A DNA stretch of 6,602 bases from assembly GCA_025964635.1 (NCBI GenBank), contig JAOPYP010000561.1, forward strand, positions 1 through 6,602, read 5' to 3'. The notes beneath the pieces were generated by a model. It did no database searches. It was not told where the DNA came from and saw nothing but the letters and a program-made list of their open reading frames with translations. Within the stretch, counting starts at the first letter, position 1, and every line of letters begins with the position of its first letter. Position numbers and translations under genes: made by a program. Below are positions 5,128 through 6,602 of this stretch, in pieces. Source of the stretch: Actinomycetes bacterium. GTDB taxonomy: Bacteria; Actinomycetota; Actinomycetes; Streptosporangiales; Streptosporangiaceae.

Positions 5128-6381
5128 ATGAAGCTGGACGGCACGGACCCGCGGCAGGCCGGTGACCACCGCGGGCGGATGGCGACCAGCGCCGCGTTCT
5201 TCGTCCAGGGCCTGTGCTTCGCGGTCGTGGTCACCCGCGTCTCTGTCCTGCAGACCAAGTTTCACCTGTCCAACGGGCAGCTCACCCTGGTCCTGCTCAT
5301 CGTCCCGGTCATCGCCGGGGTGGGTAGCGTGCTCTCCGGCCCGCTGGCGGCCCGGCTGGGCAGCGGCACGGTGCTGCGCGTGGCCCAGCCGCTGGTCTGC
5401 CTGAGCCTGCCGGCCATCGGGTTCGCCAGCACCCGGCCGGAACTGTACGTCGCGGTGGGCCTGTTCGGGCTGTTCCTCGGCGCGGTGGACGCGACCATGA
5501 ACATGCAGGGCGCGATCACCGAGAAGCGTTACGGCTACAGCGTCATCAACGCGTTCTACGGCTTCTGGAGCGCGGCCGGGATCCTCGGCGGGCTGTGGAA
5601 CGCGGCGGCCGGGAAGCTCGGCCTGTCCCTGGGCGTGGCGTTCACGATCGCCGGGGTGGCCGGGCTGGCCGGCACGCTCGTCCTCGGGCCCCGCCTGTTC
5701 GGCAAGGAGGCCGACGTGGCACCGCCGTCCGAGGCCGCGGCGAAGAAGGCGGGCATCCAGATCCCGTGGCGGCCGATCATCTACATCGGCCTGGCCATGT
5801 GCTGCATGTACATCGGCGACGCCGCCGTCTCCAACTACGGCTCGGTCTACATGTCGAAGGTCCAGCACGGCGGTAAGGCCCTGCTCCCGCTGGCGTTCGC
5901 GGCGTACCAGACGATGATGGTGGTGGGCCGGGCCTTCGGTGACCGCACGGTGCGGCGGTTCGGCGCCACGGCGGTGGTGCGGACCGGGGCGGTGGTCGCC
6001 GGGCTGGGCCTGCTGGGCGTGGTACTGGCCCCGTCCCCGTACCTGGCTATCGCCGCCTTCGCCCTGACCGGCCTGGGCTTCTGCGTGGTCCCGCCGATGT
6101 GCTTCTCGGCCACCTCGAAACTCGATCCGACCGGGTCGGGTATCGCCATCTCGCGGGTCAACGTGTTCAACTACGTCGGCTTCGTGCTCGGCGCCGCGCT
6201 GGTCGGCGGGATCGCGGGCGGGGTCGGCGGCCCGGCGGGCTGGCGCGCCGCCTATGCTGCGCCGCTCGTCCTGACCGTGGTCATCATCGCGCTGGCCGCC
6301 GGGTTCGAGCCGGGCCGGGCCCGGGGGGCGCGGGACGAGACAGCGACCACCGCGGAGGCGGGGTCGCCGGCTCCGGGCTGA
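5128..6381 (+). CDS. Major facilitator superfamily transporter, YbjJ-like
   Basis: 417 aa, a typical MFS length, with about twelve hydrophobic segments in two halves split by a hydrophilic central loop (residues about 192-214). Conserved MFS features include SGPLAARLGSGTVLR (about 70-84) in the loop 2-3 position and GRAFGDRTVRRFG (267-279), the equivalent loop in the second half. DATMNMQGAITEKRYGYSVINAFYGFWSAAGILGG (about 121-155) matches the YbjJ-type pattern of an Asn-rich helix 4 region followed by a short helix with F-G-W-S-G-G. Substrate is unknown; members are often annotated as sugar or efflux permeases without proof. The ATG has GGGAG (5117-5121) at 6 nt, a good ribosome site. The C-terminal tail after about residue 394 is hydrophilic, and its last codons fall in the first unit of a 15-bp tandem repeat. 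It is transcribed divergently from the DUF1707 gene, and no functional link between the two is evident. Confidence 0.9.
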   Translation: MKLDGTDPRQAGDHRGRMATSAAFFVQGLCFAVVVTRVSVLQTKFHLSNGQLTLVLLIVPVIAGVGSVLSGPLAARLGSGTVLRVAQPLVCLSLPAIGFASTRPELYVAVGLFGLFLGAVDATMNMQGAITEKRYGYSVINAFYGFWSAAGILGGLWNAAAGKLGLSLGVAFTIAGVAGLAGTLVLGPRLFGKEADVAPPSEAAAKKAGIQIPWRPIIYIGLAMCCMYIGDAAVSNYGSVYMSKVQHGGKALLPLAFAAYQTMMVVGRAFGDRTVRRFGATAVVRTGAVVAGLGLLGVVLAPSPYLAIAAFALTGLGFCVVPPMCFSATSKLDPTGSGIAISRVNVFNYVGFVLGAALVGGIAGGVGGPAGWRAAYAAPLVLTVVIIALAAGFEPGRARGARDETATTAEAGSPAPG

Positions 6382-6440
6382 CCGGCTCCGGGCTGACCGG
6401 CTCCGGGCTGACCGGCCCGGGCTGACCGGCCCCGGGCTGA
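6367..6440. repeat. Five-unit 15-bp tandem repeat overlapping the MFS stop codon
   Basis: Units CCGGCTCCGGGCTGA at 6367-6381, 6382-6396 and 6397-6411, then CCGGCCCGGGCTGA (14 bp, 6412-6425) and CCGGCCCCGGGCTGA (6426-6440). Each ends in TGA; the first TGA is the MFS stop, and the next two are in the same frame. The upstream half of unit one encodes Pro-Ala-Pro-Gly. The copies probably arose by slippage or unequal exchange. Overlapping CCGG and CCCGGG dyads could give weak hairpins, so a role in transcript ending is possible but not shown. Confidence 0.85.
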
Positions 6441-6489
6441 CCGCCCACCCCTCCTGCCGGGCCGCTAGGAATTGCCTCGGAAGCCTGTT

Positions 6490-6525
6490 AGTTTGCCGCT
6501 AGCAACTAGTTTGCTCATCGCAACT
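6490..6525. promoter_or_regulatory. Two tandem 18-bp dyads, probable repressor operators
   Basis: AGTTTGC-CGCTA-GCAACT (6490-6507) is followed at once by AGTTTGC-TCATC-GCAACT (6508-6525). Arms are identical between copies and the 5-bp spacers differ, which is what a conserved protein site looks like. Each copy is an inverted repeat (TTGC-N5-GCAA core). The patch is clearly AT-richer than its surroundings and ends 26 bp before the next GTG start. MarR-family repressors often bind AGTTGC/GCAACT-like dyads in actinobacteria; that assignment is inferred. Confidence 0.6.
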
Positions 6526-6551
6526 ATTCAGTGCGAGGGGGAGAGAGCCCC

Positions 6552-6602
6552 GTGGGCGAGTCTGCGAAAGGCCACATAGCCTTAGGATCACGCGCCGGCG
6601 CT
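6552..6602 (+). CDS. Start of an unidentified gene (3' truncated)
   Basis: A GTG at 6552 opens 17 codons without a stop to the window edge: MGESAKGHIALGSRAGA. The purine-rich GAGGGGGAGAGAG (6535-6547) ends 4 nt before it, with its GGGGGAG core (6537-6543) 8 nt away: a strong ribosome site. The hydrophilic N-terminus with Arg/Lys followed by small residues would suit the cytoplasmic start of a membrane transporter, and the tandem operators upstream suit a repressor-controlled efflux gene. That is only a guess from context; too little is visible to name a family. Confidence 0.55.
   Translation, partial: MGESAKGHIALGSRAGA

Noticed and set aside
1..6602. A novel multi-gene system such as defence, a biosynthetic cluster or a mobile island
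   Set aside because: The complete genes all fall in known families with unrelated roles, base composition is even, and no mobility or toxin-like genes are present. The unusual signals are regulatory or repetitive.

Overview
This window comes from a very GC-rich actinobacterium (Actinomycetota). Codon third positions are strongly G/C biased, several genes start with GTG, and the gene set (class II FBPase GlpX, a DUF1707 protein, a cobalamin riboswitch) fits that phylum. I cannot place it to genus. Most of the window is ordinary chromosomal housekeeping and transport sequence; I see no phage, transposon, CRISPR or defence module. What is unusual lies between the genes.

Layout, left to right. 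(1) The 3' end of a gene ending in an SGNH hydrolase domain, probably an OafA-type acyltransferase (+, cut by the left edge). (2) A long imperfect hairpin at 648-704 in a convergent gap. (3) A minus-strand pair: a TetR-family regulator followed 21 nt later by xseB (exonuclease VII small subunit). (4) A 194-bp divergent regulatory gap with a tandem 15-bp repeat and a dyad that could be the TetR operator. (5) glpX (+), fructose-1,6-bisphosphatase. (6) A 20-bp perfect palindrome, then a cobalamin riboswitch, then a NiCoT-family Ni/Co permease (+), best read as a B12-repressed cobalt importer. (7) A convergent gap with 13-bp tandem repeats that carry stop codons. (8) A DUF1707/LiaF-like protein (-) and, divergent from it, a YbjJ-like MFS transporter (+); their 147-bp gap holds back-to-back promoter-like elements. 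(9) A 15-bp tandem repeat that begins inside the MFS stop region, then two tandem 18-bp dyads in an AT-richer patch, and the first 17 codons of another gene (+).

How the genes work together. The clearest circuit is cobalt uptake: coenzyme B12 binding to the leader RNA should shut off synthesis of the cobalt importer. glpX supplies gluconeogenesis. The TetR regulator probably controls its own operon, which includes xseB, and possibly glpX. The remaining genes look like independent units.
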